From positions 868,001 through 932,000 of the forward strand of contig NZ_JBHTAA010000001.1 of assembly GCF_042663225.1 (NCBI RefSeq): a stretch of 64,000 bases of DNA, in the 5' to 3' direction. The position numbers and the translations under genes were made by a program. This stretch comes from Haloferax namakaokahaiae. GTDB taxonomy: Archaea > Halobacteriota > Halobacteria > Halobacteriales > Haloferacaceae. The notes under the pieces are model-generated. The model was not told the DNA's origin, did not search any database, and saw nothing but the letters and a program-made list of their open reading frames with translations. Shown piece by piece: positions 57,132 through 64,000 of this stretch. Position 1 is the stretch's first letter, and the number at the start of each line of letters is the position of its first letter.

Positions 57132-57986
57132 TTATTCCTCAGTATGAATCGAGAGGGCGCACTTGCACTGGGGATGCAGCGGAAGGAGTCCCGGCGCCTC
57201 GTCGATAGAATACGGCCCGCCCGCTGCGAGCGCCTGACACTCCGGGCACGCGCCGGGAGCCAGCATGATATCGACTTGCTTGATGCCAGCACGGCTCCAC
57301 TCGGTCGCTCGCGCTCGATTGTGCGAGTGCATCACCTCGGTTCGGGCGATGAGGTTCGACCGGTACTTGCCGACGTGGTCGACGCGGTCGGCGAGGTCGC
57401 GGGCGATGCGTTCTGGACCGTGGCTACTCGCCAGTCCCTCGGTCAGGACCCGCCGCATCTGATTGGCGGTGGCGTCCGTCATCCCCTGCAGGGCACCATA
57501 GTTCCGTGTGTAGAGCGCCTGCAGTTGTTCGCGATGGACGGGGAGTTGGAGTGCCGATGCGCTCACCTCACCGACCGGGCCGAGGTTGAGCGTCCGGAGC
57601 TCAGTCCGAGCTGCCCCGACACCGCGCTCGTACGCCTGTTCGACGAACTGATTGTCGCTCCCGTACTGGCGGAGTATCTCGCGCTCGGTCTGGCGTTGGA
57701 GCCACTGGTCGAACGCCGTGACTTGCTGTGCCTCGGTCTCGAAGGCGAAGCCTCGTGGTGGGTCGACGAGCGCCTCGGTCTGCAGGCCGAACGCATCGAA
57801 GTCGACGATGCCCTGCCGGAGTGCGGCCATGATGGCCGCCCATCGCCCCCGGAGGCGTTGGCCGTAATTCGCCCGAAGCGTGCGCGTTCGCGACGGTTCG
57901 TCGCGCTCTTGGGCCTTTTTAACGTAGCGCTCGTGGGACGCCGTCGACGTGGGCGTCGTAGTCGGCGGTGTACTGGTGGCGCTCAT
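57132..57986 (-). CDS. Head morphogenesis protein (Mu gpF-like)
   Basis: 284 residues. The C-terminal ARTEVMHSHNRARATEWSRAG, then CPECQALAAGGPYSIDEAPGLLPLHPQCKC match the Mu F/SPP1 gp7 family with its cysteine pairs. This minor head protein acts on DNA packaging or ejection. One-base overlap with the portal stop region (57986). Confidence 0.85.
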   Translation of the reverse strand: MSATSTPPTTTPTSTASHERYVKKAQERDEPSRTRTLRANYGQRLRGRWAAIMAALRQGIVDFDAFGLQTEALVDPPRGFAFETEAQQVTAFDQWLQRQTEREILRQYGSDNQFVEQAYERGVGAARTELRTLNLGPVGEVSASALQLPVHREQLQALYTRNYGALQGMTDATANQMRRVLTEGLASSHGPERIARDLADRVDHVGKYRSNLIARTEVMHSHNRARATEWSRAGIKQVDIMLAPGACPECQALAAGGPYSIDEAPGLLPLHPQCKCALSIHTEE

Positions 57987-59512
57987 CAGTCGTCACCCTC
58001 CGTCGGTTGCGACCCAGTCAGCTCCTCGGCCATCGCCTGCACTTCGGGGTCCGACTCGTCGACGTCGACGTCGGCCTCGCTGGGGAGTGCCTCTTCGGGG
58101 AGCTGCAGTACCATCTGCAGGAGCACGCCCGGATCGGCGAACATGTCGGTCGGCTGGTCGCCCCGGACCTTGTCGAAGGCGTTCGCAAAGCGTTCGAGGC
58201 GCTCGATGTCATCGTCGTCGAGCGACATGACGGGCGAGGCTTCCTCTTCGGGTTCGACGAGGACTTTGACGCCGGACGGGTCGAGTTCCGGGTGTCGCTC
58301 GGCGACTGCACGGAACGCTTGGGTCCACGACCGAGACTGGTACTTGCGCTCTTCCTCGATCGTGTCCTGATACGAGTTCTCCTGGCGGTCAGAAACGTGA
58401 TTCGCGATGGACTCGCCGAACGCCGTCGCATACTTCGGCGCTGGAAGTGGGGCGAGGATGTCCGAAACGTAGTGTTTGAGCGTATCGTCGAGGTCCGGGA
58501 CGCTCGGCTCCCACTGGTCGAGTTCGATAGAGCCGTCGTGACCGATGATGTCACCCGGGCCGAGCCCTTCGACGCCGTCAAGCCATTCGTCCTGGTCGTC
58601 ATCCGACCACTCGGTCAGGATGACCTCATCTGGTGTTTCAGTGGTTTCGGTGTTGAACTGCGCGTCCCACACACCGTACGCTTTCGTCTTGACCGCCACC
58701 GCCCGGTCACGTTTGATCTCCTGATACTCTTCGGCGTCCGTCGCGACGGATTCGATGATGGATGTGCCAAAGACACCGTCTTCGGTCGCGTCGTCGCCAC
58801 CGATGTCAGGGTTGAGGACCTGCTTCAGGATGTCGTTCTGCGAGAACGCGATTTCGTCGTTGTCGAGGCCGCCGTTGCGCCGCCCGACGATGGAGTTGTC
58901 GTCGTACTGGACGTACGCCGCCGCCTCGCCACGCTTCGTGACCTCGTCGGCGATGTCGGTGTCGTCGGGGTCGAGCAGGATGTTCGTGTTCGCGTAGGTT
59001 CGGGCCGACACCGTCTCCGGTGGGATGTGCTTGAACCCGGTGATCGGGCCGTCGGCCTCCTCCTCCGACCCATCCTGTTTGAGATATTCGATGAGATTCG
59101 TGCCACGTGTCCAGCGCTGGGCGATAGTGACGCCGAGGAACGGGTAGAACGGCTTGCGCTTCTCGCCGCCAATGACCGCGCAGTTGTCGATGAACCCACC
59201 GGTTGGGGCGAACTCAGGAGCGTCCTCGCCGCCCATGAAGTACGCTTCGGTGGTGTCGTCGTCGGCCTCAATGCGGACGCCCGGCTTCGTCACGTCGCGG
59301 ACGAACTGATCGATGTTCGCCCGGATGATGCCGACCTCTTTGTAGAGGTCGTGGTACTCGTCGATATCGTCCGGCGGGTTGAGGTCGTCGACGTCGCTGT
59401 TCTCGATGAAGATGCGAGAGTTGCGCGTGACCGACTCCACCTGTTGAGAGAGCCGCGTTGATAGTGCCTCGACGCCGCCGCGTAGTCTGCCGGTGAGTGA
59501 GTTGGTACTCAT
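57986..59512 (-). CDS. Portal protein
   Basis: 508 residues, helix-rich. VESVTRNSRIFIENSDVDDLNPPDDIDEYHDLYKEVGIIRANIDQFVRDVTKPGVRIE and the later DVSDRQENSYQDTIEEERKYQSRSWTQAFRAVAERH fit the haloviral portal family; SIIESVATDAEEYQEIKRDRAVAVKTKAYGVW is the stem/crown-type region. The twelve-subunit ring is the DNA entrance. Located between terminase and gpF genes. Confidence 0.8.
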   Translation of the reverse strand: MSTNSLTGRLRGGVEALSTRLSQQVESVTRNSRIFIENSDVDDLNPPDDIDEYHDLYKEVGIIRANIDQFVRDVTKPGVRIEADDDTTEAYFMGGEDAPEFAPTGGFIDNCAVIGGEKRKPFYPFLGVTIAQRWTRGTNLIEYLKQDGSEEEADGPITGFKHIPPETVSARTYANTNILLDPDDTDIADEVTKRGEAAAYVQYDDNSIVGRRNGGLDNDEIAFSQNDILKQVLNPDIGGDDATEDGVFGTSIIESVATDAEEYQEIKRDRAVAVKTKAYGVWDAQFNTETTETPDEVILTEWSDDDQDEWLDGVEGLGPGDIIGHDGSIELDQWEPSVPDLDDTLKHYVSDILAPLPAPKYATAFGESIANHVSDRQENSYQDTIEEERKYQSRSWTQAFRAVAERHPELDPSGVKVLVEPEEEASPVMSLDDDDIERLERFANAFDKVRGDQPTDMFADPGVLLQMVLQLPEEALPSEADVDVDESDPEVQAMAEELTGSQPTEGDD

Positions 59513-59515
59513 GTG

Positions 59516-60877
59516 TTATCTGATACTCCCTTTGGTTGGTGCGCTACCACGGCGTCGACGCGTGGTCTTTGTGTCGACGTAGCGGTCGCCCATGATGGCG
59601 TAGCGCAGTGCGTCGAGTGCGTGGTCCTGGGCTCGCGCGGTCCCGACGTCTTCCTCTTTGTAGGATTGGAATTCCTGAATCAGGTTGATGCAGTCGTCGA
59701 CGATGACGAGCCCGGGCCGTCCATCGTCAGTTTCGAGGACGCTTTGCACTTCGTTGATTCCCTCGGCGAGGTCCTTCTGCGCCGCCTCGGACTCGAACCC
59801 TGCGCGTGCAAACTTCTCGATATGCTCAGGGTCGTGATCACAGAACACGCGGCCAGGGGTCTTGCCCTGTTCCTGAATCCATCCTTCACGGACGAGCGTG
59901 CGACCGTTCCATGCCCCGGCCAGTTTTTCGACGGGTTGCTTCGAGACGTAGTACTCGTCGAGAACGGCGTACTGCCCGGCCGTGGTCTCCCCGATTTCGA
60001 GCAACACGCGTGGGTCTTTGAATCCGTAGTCGTACCCGTAGAGACGCGCGTCCCGGAGCTCAAGTTCACCTCGTGAACAGATGTGCGTCTCCCGAGAAAA
60101 CGACGGGTAAACAAGCCCGTTCGCAGATGAAAACCCGCCTTCAAGCGCTTGCTTCTCGCGCTCGGTCCCCTCGAACTGCGCCCGCATCTTTTCGAGTTCG
60201 TTGTGAAACGGGTTGTCGCGGGTGTCGCCGACGACGACCTTCATCCGGTCGGCCCACGGGAGTGGTTGCTCGCCGCCTTGACCATCGGGTTCGATCTGCC
60301 GCTCGGTGATGTCGTAGAACTGGTTGAAGCCGTTCCCCGTCGAGGTCCACAAGGTGACGTTCGGTCCCTGTTCGGTCCGCTGGCGGGTGACCAGCATCTC
60401 GTGGAGATCGTAAAGGTCGGTCGTGCCGTAGTGAGCGACCTCGTCGCACCAGATGATGTTGAACTCGGTACCAGCGAACCGGCTCCAGATGTCAGCGCCG
60501 CCCAGCTGGATGATGTGGCCGTTGATGAGGGTTAGGCGGTGTTTCGTCCCGTGGTAGCCAGCGACGATTGGCGAGTTCTCGGGGTCACCTTCGGCGTCGT
60601 TCGGGACTGTGTTATCGCCAGGGAGGCGTTCGAAGAAGCCCTTGTACGTTGCCGGACCGCCTTTCGTTTTGTCCGGTGCGAGGACGAGCGAGTGACCGTT
60701 CGGAATCTGCATCGCCCCGCCGAGGACGAAATCGCTTCCGAGGAGTGTCTTCCCCCCACCGTATCCGGCGCGGAACACGACGAGGTCGTAGTCACCAGAT
60801 TCGAGTGCGTCGAACGTCTCCAGTTGGGCGCTCCAGTACTGCCCGCCGATCTGGATCGGCTCACTCGTCTGGCTCAT
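59516..60877 (-). CDS. Terminase large subunit
   Basis: 453 residues. ATPase Walker A VVFRAGYGGGKTLLGSDF (about residues 34-51 of this start), Walker B NIIWCDEVAHYG (about 140-150). The nuclease domain has LYGYDYGFKDPRVLLEIGET and late acidic residues (CDHDPEHIEKFA; VIVDDCINLIQEF). It pumps and cuts DNA at packaging. ATG at 60877 is preferred over the GTG three codons earlier. Confidence 0.9.
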   Translation of the reverse strand: MSQTSEPIQIGGQYWSAQLETFDALESGDYDLVVFRAGYGGGKTLLGSDFVLGGAMQIPNGHSLVLAPDKTKGGPATYKGFFERLPGDNTVPNDAEGDPENSPIVAGYHGTKHRLTLINGHIIQLGGADIWSRFAGTEFNIIWCDEVAHYGTTDLYDLHEMLVTRQRTEQGPNVTLWTSTGNGFNQFYDITERQIEPDGQGGEQPLPWADRMKVVVGDTRDNPFHNELEKMRAQFEGTEREKQALEGGFSSANGLVYPSFSRETHICSRGELELRDARLYGYDYGFKDPRVLLEIGETTAGQYAVLDEYYVSKQPVEKLAGAWNGRTLVREGWIQEQGKTPGRVFCDHDPEHIEKFARAGFESEAAQKDLAEGINEVQSVLETDDGRPGLVIVDDCINLIQEFQSYKEEDVGTARAQDHALDALRYAIMGDRYVDTKTTRRRRGSAPTKGSIR

Positions 60878-61544
60878 AGCGTTCACGGCTGACTGTCACC
60901 TCGATTGGTTTGCCATCGGTCCCGGAGAGCTCGACGCGGTCCTTGTAGACGCCAAGAACGTCGCCTTTCGCCTGGAGGTGCTGGGACTGTTCCATGCGCG
61001 CCGCCCGCTCGCCGTCGAGATCGGACTGGTCGCGTTCGAGGCCACAGAACTCGGTCGTGTATTTCGGCGACCCGTCGAACGACTGTAGTGGATACTCGTC
61101 GCCGGGTTCGATGGTTCGATCTACGCCGATGAACCGGATGATGACGTCGCCCTCCTCGGCCCACTCGGGCCAGTCGTCGTCGCCTGGATCGACGAACTCC
61201 CACGCCTGCATCCGGAAGACGCCTTGTTCGCCCGAGCAGTATTTGGTCTGTGGAACGACGCGCTTGAGCGGGACGTCCTCGACGGCGTCGTCTTCGGCTT
61301 CACGGGCACGTTGCCACATCCGCTCTTCGCGCTCGGCGATTTGGAGTCGGGTGTTGGCGTGCTCCTGTTCGATCTGTTCGAGGACGGCCTCGGACGGTTC
61401 CTCGTTGAGGTACTTCCGGACGGTCGATGCCGCAAACGAGCCGTGACCCGTCTCTTCGAAGCGGTCTCGAATCTCGTCGACGTCGAGATTGTCGAGATAG
61501 TGCCACTTCAGGGCGAGTGTGACTCGTTGTTCGCGCTTACTCAT
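60861..61544 (-). CDS. Terminase small subunit-like protein
   Basis: 227 residues. The N-terminal 60 contain a helix-turn-helix (NLDVDEIRDRFEETGHGSFAASTVRKYLNEE), as in small terminases that recognise pac/cos DNA; a helical middle (VLEQIEQEHANTRLQIAEREERMWQRARE) would drive oligomerisation. The C-terminal 130 residues are beta-rich and larger than usual. Overlaps the large-subunit gene by 17 nt. First gene of the structural block. Confidence 0.7.
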   Translation of the reverse strand: MSKREQRVTLALKWHYLDNLDVDEIRDRFEETGHGSFAASTVRKYLNEEPSEAVLEQIEQEHANTRLQIAEREERMWQRAREAEDDAVEDVPLKRVVPQTKYCSGEQGVFRMQAWEFVDPGDDDWPEWAEEGDVIIRFIGVDRTIEPGDEYPLQSFDGSPKYTTEFCGLERDQSDLDGERAARMEQSQHLQAKGDVLGVYKDRVELSGTDGKPIEVTVSRERYEPDE

Positions 61545-61578
61545 CTGTGGGAAATCGTTCTGCGGTGTTCACGGGTGG

Positions 61579-61593
61579 CTTATACTTTAAATA
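61579..61593 (-). promoter_or_regulatory. Late promoter upstream of terminase
   Basis: Minus strand TATTTAAAGTATAAG (61593-61579) offers two overlapping TATA elements, with predicted starts near 61564 or 61556 and a 12-20 nt leader before the ATG at 61544. Likely the main promoter of the structural genes. Confidence 0.55.
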
Positions 61594-61652
61594 GGGTCGA
61601 AGACGGGCAGATGCGTCGGTAGGGTACCCTCGCGGTTGTATGTCAGAATCGT

Positions 61653-61790
61653 CTAGAAATCGTGGTCGTTGATGCCGAGTTCAATCGCGCACATCACGCA
61701 CACCGGTTCGTCGTCGCTCCCGTACGCCGCGTTGAACATGCCCTCGATGACGCAGTCGTCGTGGACTTGCTCGGTGCACGTAAACGTCAT
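61653..61790 (-). CDS. 45-residue Cys-containing protein
   Basis: MTFTCTEQVHDDCVIEGMFN, then AAYGSDDEPVCVMCAIELGI and NDHDF. Four cysteines in CTEQVHDDC and CVMC make a probable zinc site. Stands alone, 62 bp before the late promoter. Confidence 0.6.
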   Translation of the reverse strand: MTFTCTEQVHDDCVIEGMFNAAYGSDDEPVCVMCAIELGINDHDF

Positions 61791-61809
61791 CGGTGTGTTC
61801 GGTGTGTGT

Positions 61810-62013
61810 TCAGCGTCGCGTCATGCGGTCTTCGACCATCTCTGCCGAGCGGCGGGCGATTTCGTCGACGTTCTCGACGGCGACCGTGTTCGGTTCGTGT
61901 TCGGTGTCGGTTGCAGTGCGCACGAGATAGTCGCTCCATGACTCGCCGTCCCGGCGTTCTTCATCAGCCGCGTTGAACGCGGTCTCGGTTACGGTGATGG
62001 TCTTGCGAGTCAT
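61810..62013 (-). CDS. Ribbon-helix-helix/VapB-like protein
   Basis: 67 residues. MTRKTITVTETAFNAADEER then GESWSDYLVRTATD resembles the short archaeal antitoxin-like ribbon-helix-helix proteins (I recall DUF7557). No toxin gene is adjacent, so it may be a transcription regulator of the late genes. ATGA-coupled to the gene upstream. Confidence 0.65.
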   Translation of the reverse strand: MTRKTITVTETAFNAADEERRDGESWSDYLVRTATDTEHEPNTVAVENVDEIARRSAEMVEDRMTRR

Positions 62014-62150
62014 GGGCCTGGGATATCGAGTTCGTCAGCGCACTCAGCACAGATGCACGCGCCGTCAGGGTCGCGGTGGGCGACGTCGTCGAGCGGGAGT
62101 GAGTGCTCACACTCGTCGGCGACCCGGGCGGCGCAAAGCATCTCGCTCAT
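62010..62150 (-). CDS. 46-residue zinc-binding protein
   Basis: MSEMLCAARVADECEHSLPL and GACICAECADELDIPGP: cysteines at C6, C14 and the CICAEC triad with His16 form a zinc site. Overlaps both neighbours by 4 nt. Confidence 0.6.
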   Translation of the reverse strand: MSEMLCAARVADECEHSLPLDDVAHRDPDGACICAECADELDIPGP

Positions 62151-62320
62151 CGGAGGTCACTTGCGAGAACACAGAGTTCGACGCCGTCGACGTCGACAGT
62201 GAGGCGCTCGTCGAGGTCGGAGATCGTCGCTATGAGTTCAGCGGAAACGACGTGTGCTTCGCGGGTGTGACCGCGGGGTGTCTCGACGAGGACCGAGTCA
62301 CTCGGGGTGGAGGTGCTCAT
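62147..62320 (-). CDS. 57-residue proviral protein
   Basis: STSTPSDSVLVETPRGHTRE, then HVVSAELIATISDLDERLTV and DVDGVELCVLASDLR. Compact beta-alpha protein without motif. ATGA-coupled to the next gene. Confidence 0.55.
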   Translation of the reverse strand: MSTSTPSDSVLVETPRGHTREAHVVSAELIATISDLDERLTVDVDGVELCVLASDLR

Positions 62321-62326
62321 GCACGG

Positions 62327-62833
62327 TCACGCATGCTTGATGCCGAGTTTGGTCGCCCGTTCGAGGATTTCGCGGTCCATCCCTTGGATTCGGTCGTCGC
62401 TCTTGAGTTCCCACACGGTCCGACGCATTACACGGCGCGACACGCCGATGCCTTCCTCGTTGAGGCGATCGGCGATCGGGGCGACACGTCGGACGAGGTC
62501 GAGACGGCTTTGGGTCTCGTCAGGTGCACGTCCGGCGATGGAGCCGCAGTTGTTGCAGCACGTGTGCTCGGAGTGGGTTCGGTCGACGCCGTGTTCGCCG
62601 ACGTGCTCGACGCCAGTGACGCGGCCATCCTCGTCGCGGACGGTTTGCTCGCCGAACTGGTCGTGGATGTGGACGTCGTGCCCGTGGACGCCATCGGCCC
62701 GGAGTCGGCCGTCACGGGACATCCGGGAATAGCATCGGTTGCAGATGCCGGGTTGGGTCCAGATGTAGCGCTCGAAGGCTCTCTCCGGTTGGATTTGCCG
62801 CTGGTCGCTCTGTGAGTTCTGCGTGAGTGACAT
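62327..62833 (-). CDS. Zinc-containing DNA-binding-like protein
   Basis: 168 residues. CNRCYSRM in the first part and HTCCNNCGS in the middle form a zinc site; the C-terminal half (VAPIADRLNEEGIGVSRRVMRRTVWEL) reads as a helix-turn-helix. A regulator or DNA-processing role is plausible. Family not recognised. Confidence 0.6.
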   Translation of the reverse strand: MSLTQNSQSDQRQIQPERAFERYIWTQPGICNRCYSRMSRDGRLRADGVHGHDVHIHDQFGEQTVRDEDGRVTGVEHVGEHGVDRTHSEHTCCNNCGSIAGRAPDETQSRLDLVRRVAPIADRLNEEGIGVSRRVMRRTVWELKSDDRIQGMDREILERATKLGIKHA

Positions 62834-62963
62834 CGAAAAGTGGGGCCGAGTGGGGTGCTGTCGCTACTGGCCGACGCCGGTCATCCCGGGTGGTGCGACG
62901 CCGTAGAATCGGTTCGATTCGGGTTAGAAGAATAGACAGTCGGCGAACGTGATAAGTCCGGCG
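62834..62963. other. 130-bp non-coding gap
   Basis: Upstream region of the zinc protein gene, with a minus-strand TATA-like CTTATCACG near 62948-62956. It follows the stop of the wHTH gene. No gene seen. Confidence 0.4.
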
Positions 62964-63230
62964 CTATCGCTCACTGGTGAGCGACACATCCACCGCATGG
63001 ACGTGTTTTCGAGCGTCACCAGAGACGTTTCGGCGACGACGGATAAGGCCTTGGGCACGGAGCACTTGGAGTGCGCGGCGGGTCGTGCTCGATGCGAGGG
63101 CAGTTGCACGCTCGATCTCGGCCGTCGTCAGTGGGCGGTCGGCCTCTTGGATGACGAGCCACACCATCCGGACGGTGACCGACTCGTCGGCGAGGTCGTC
63201 GCGAACCGCGTCGTCGACGGCGAGAGTCAT
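62964..63230 (-). CDS. Winged-helix DNA-binding protein
   Basis: 88 residues. VTVRMVWLVIQEADRPLTTAEIERATALASSTTRRALQVLRAQGLIRRR is a MarR/PhiH1-type wHTH, with a short wing (NVSGDARKHVHAV). It overlaps the methyltransferase gene (ATGA). A third small wHTH regulator in the provirus. Confidence 0.75.
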   Translation of the reverse strand: MTLAVDDAVRDDLADESVTVRMVWLVIQEADRPLTTAEIERATALASSTTRRALQVLRAQGLIRRRRNVSGDARKHVHAVDVSLTSER

Positions 63231-63778
63231 CCGAAATCCTCCATGGACGAACTCGTGCGCCTGTCGACTGCGACGATGAAGTCTCGCGATATGGGGCCAC
63301 GGGTAAATAGCGTGGTCTCGACGCGTTCGAATGCGGGGAATGACTTCATCCCCCACGAATTCCACCCGAACGAGACGACGGTCCCGCCCGTGCGGACGAG
63401 CGTATTGAACGCCTCAAGCGCCGCCCACACGTCTTTCGCGTGCAATCTGTCGTACATATTTTCCGCCTTGTCCTCGTCGAACGGTGGGTCAAACACGATG
63501 GTGTCGAACGACTGCGGTTCGAAGTGGTCACCGAGGGTGGCCACGTCGACGTGCGTATCAGCGTCCATTTCTGGGTTCAGGTCGTTCCGGATGATTTCGC
63601 CGTCGTGGGTGAGTTTCGTCTTTCCGGCGCAGGCATTGAGAACCCGGCCGTCAAGATAACCCTCCACAAATTCGCGGGCAGGAGAGTATTCGAATGTCCA
63701 TCGCGAAAGCATCCGGGGAGATCCGTCCCGGTTTCGGCCACCATTCGCGACGATATCATCAATCGGCTGTTCAATCAT
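63227..63778 (-). CDS. DNA-methyltransferase-like protein
   Basis: 183 residues. RVLNACAGKTKLTHDGEIIRNDLNPEMDAD is the SAM-binding strand and acid; the catalytic motif is DTIVFDPPFDEDKAENMYD (DPPF), as in N6A/N4C amino-methyltransferases; VRTGGTVVSFGWNSWGM follows. Short compared with restriction methylases and without a target-recognition domain, so target and substrate are uncertain. ATG at 63778 overlaps the upstream stop (ATGA). Confidence 0.75.
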   Translation of the reverse strand: MIEQPIDDIVANGGRNRDGSPRMLSRWTFEYSPAREFVEGYLDGRVLNACAGKTKLTHDGEIIRNDLNPEMDADTHVDVATLGDHFEPQSFDTIVFDPPFDEDKAENMYDRLHAKDVWAALEAFNTLVRTGGTVVSFGWNSWGMKSFPAFERVETTLFTRGPISRDFIVAVDRRTSSSMEDFG

Positions 63779-63903
63779 CGCGACCACCTGTGGTTGCAGT
63801 CCCGACAGCGAAGCACTTGTGTCGAACTCCACTGTCCGTTTCGAGAGCGCCCTTCGAGTGCGGGCCATCGAGCGTTGCATTCGGGGCATCGTGGCTGGCT
63901 CAC
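63775..63903 (-). CDS. 42-residue zinc-ribbon protein
   Basis: GTG start overlapping the upstream stop. MSQPRCPECNARWPALEGRS ... LRCRDCNHRW: CxxC-n-CxxC zinc ribbon with aromatic residues after each pair, like rubredoxin-type knuckles. Same style as the gene before it. Confidence 0.6.
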   Translation of the reverse strand: MSQPRCPECNARWPALEGRSRNGQWSSTQVLRCRDCNHRWSR

Positions 63904-63998
63904 GCCGACCACCTCGTGTCGCAGTGGACACACACCCAGTCGTGGTGATTTGACTTCGATTTTTGGACGAAGACGTCCGTCCCGTACTCGGGGCACAT
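63900..63998 (-). CDS. 32-residue zinc-site protein at the window edge
   Basis: MCPEYGTDVFVQKSKSNHHD then WVCVHCDTRWSA: one CVHC pair plus Cys2, with a Tyr where a ribbon would have the second cysteine. The frame could begin further right, outside the window, so this may be only a C-terminal piece. Confidence 0.5.
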   Translation of the reverse strand: MCPEYGTDVFVQKSKSNHHDWVCVHCDTRWSA

Positions 63999-64000
63999 CG

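Larger units (their letters stand above)
26973..64000. mobile_element. Provirus of a tailed haloarchaeal virus, right end beyond window
   Basis: Integrase 2, repressors, dense overlapping small genes, and a full head-tail module (terminase, portal, HK97-fold capsid, connectors, major tail protein, chaperone, tape measure, hub) mark an integrated caudovirus. No contractile sheath or baseplate wedge genes are seen, so a siphovirus is likely. Structural genes read intact, suggesting it may still be active. No second att repeat is found up to 64,000, so it extends further right. Confidence 0.85.

Noticed and set aside
61810..62013. Complete VapBC-type toxin-antitoxin pair at the ribbon-helix-helix gene
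   Set aside because: Neither neighbour has a PIN or other toxin domain, so only a regulator-like protein is claimed.
24475..64000. CRISPR array, insertion sequence or contractile tail genes
   Set aside because: No regularly spaced repeats, no transposase motif and no sheath or baseplate-wedge features were found. A myovirus or IS insertion is not supported.

Overview
The window is a piece of a haloarchaeal (class Halobacteria) genome, most like the Haloferacaceae. Evidence: high GC, very acidic proteins, many leaderless genes with a TATA element about 26 bp before the start codon, Tat-type lipoproteins, and archaeal information genes (aIF2-gamma, RpoE1/RpoE2, S24e, Kae1-Bud32).

1-24.3 kb is ordinary chromosome. 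It holds a truncated NarK-like permease and nasA (nitrate assimilation), an AAA ATPase, an MBL-fold hydrolase, and an information-processing block (eif2g, PIN protein, rpoE1, rpoE2, dephospho-CoA kinase, rps24e, kae1-bud32). After these come a DUF5808-type protein, an XTP/dITP pyrophosphatase, an alpha/beta hydrolase, an ACT protein, a PIN-like pair, a tupABC-like tungstate transporter, a TrkA-type protein, membrane proteins, an MFS carrier, a GNAT protein and an exported protein.

24.5-27.0 kb is a 2.5-kb module, a tyrosine integrase plus a phospholipase-D-fold protein, bracketed by a perfect 17-bp direct repeat. A second integrase starts right after the right copy, at 27,032. From there to the right edge (64 kb) the DNA is a provirus of a tailed haloarchaeal virus. 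No right attachment site is seen, so it continues past the window.

Provirus layout: leftward early operon 28.3-33.2 kb ending in a PadR-like regulator; a rightward winged-helix repressor (33.5 kb); a potassium channel and a DUF457 protein as likely cargo; leftward early operon 35.7-37.75 kb; a second divergent winged-helix regulator (37.9 kb) leading a rightward operon of tiny zinc-ribbon proteins and a J-domain protein; then a long leftward late operon. Against coordinate order, the late genes run: regulators and a methyltransferase (64-62 kb), small and large terminase, portal, head morphogenesis protein, protease/scaffold, decoration protein, HK97-fold capsid, connectors, major tail protein, tail assembly chaperone, tape measure, LamG protein, FN3-tail hub, and a holin-like membrane cassette at 40.2-41.6 kb. 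No sheath gene is seen, so the virion is probably siphovirus-like. MazEF-like and HicA-like genes sit inside the tail module.

Most notable observations: (a) a probable programmed -1 frameshift at a G5 run that extends the tail assembly chaperone by 100 codons; (b) the two early leftward operons share a structured leader with a covarying hairpin, unusual in mostly leaderless haloarchaea; (c) possible tandem elements at one attachment sequence; (d) a probable one-base frameshift that hides the membrane anchor of the gene at 41,049-41,591.
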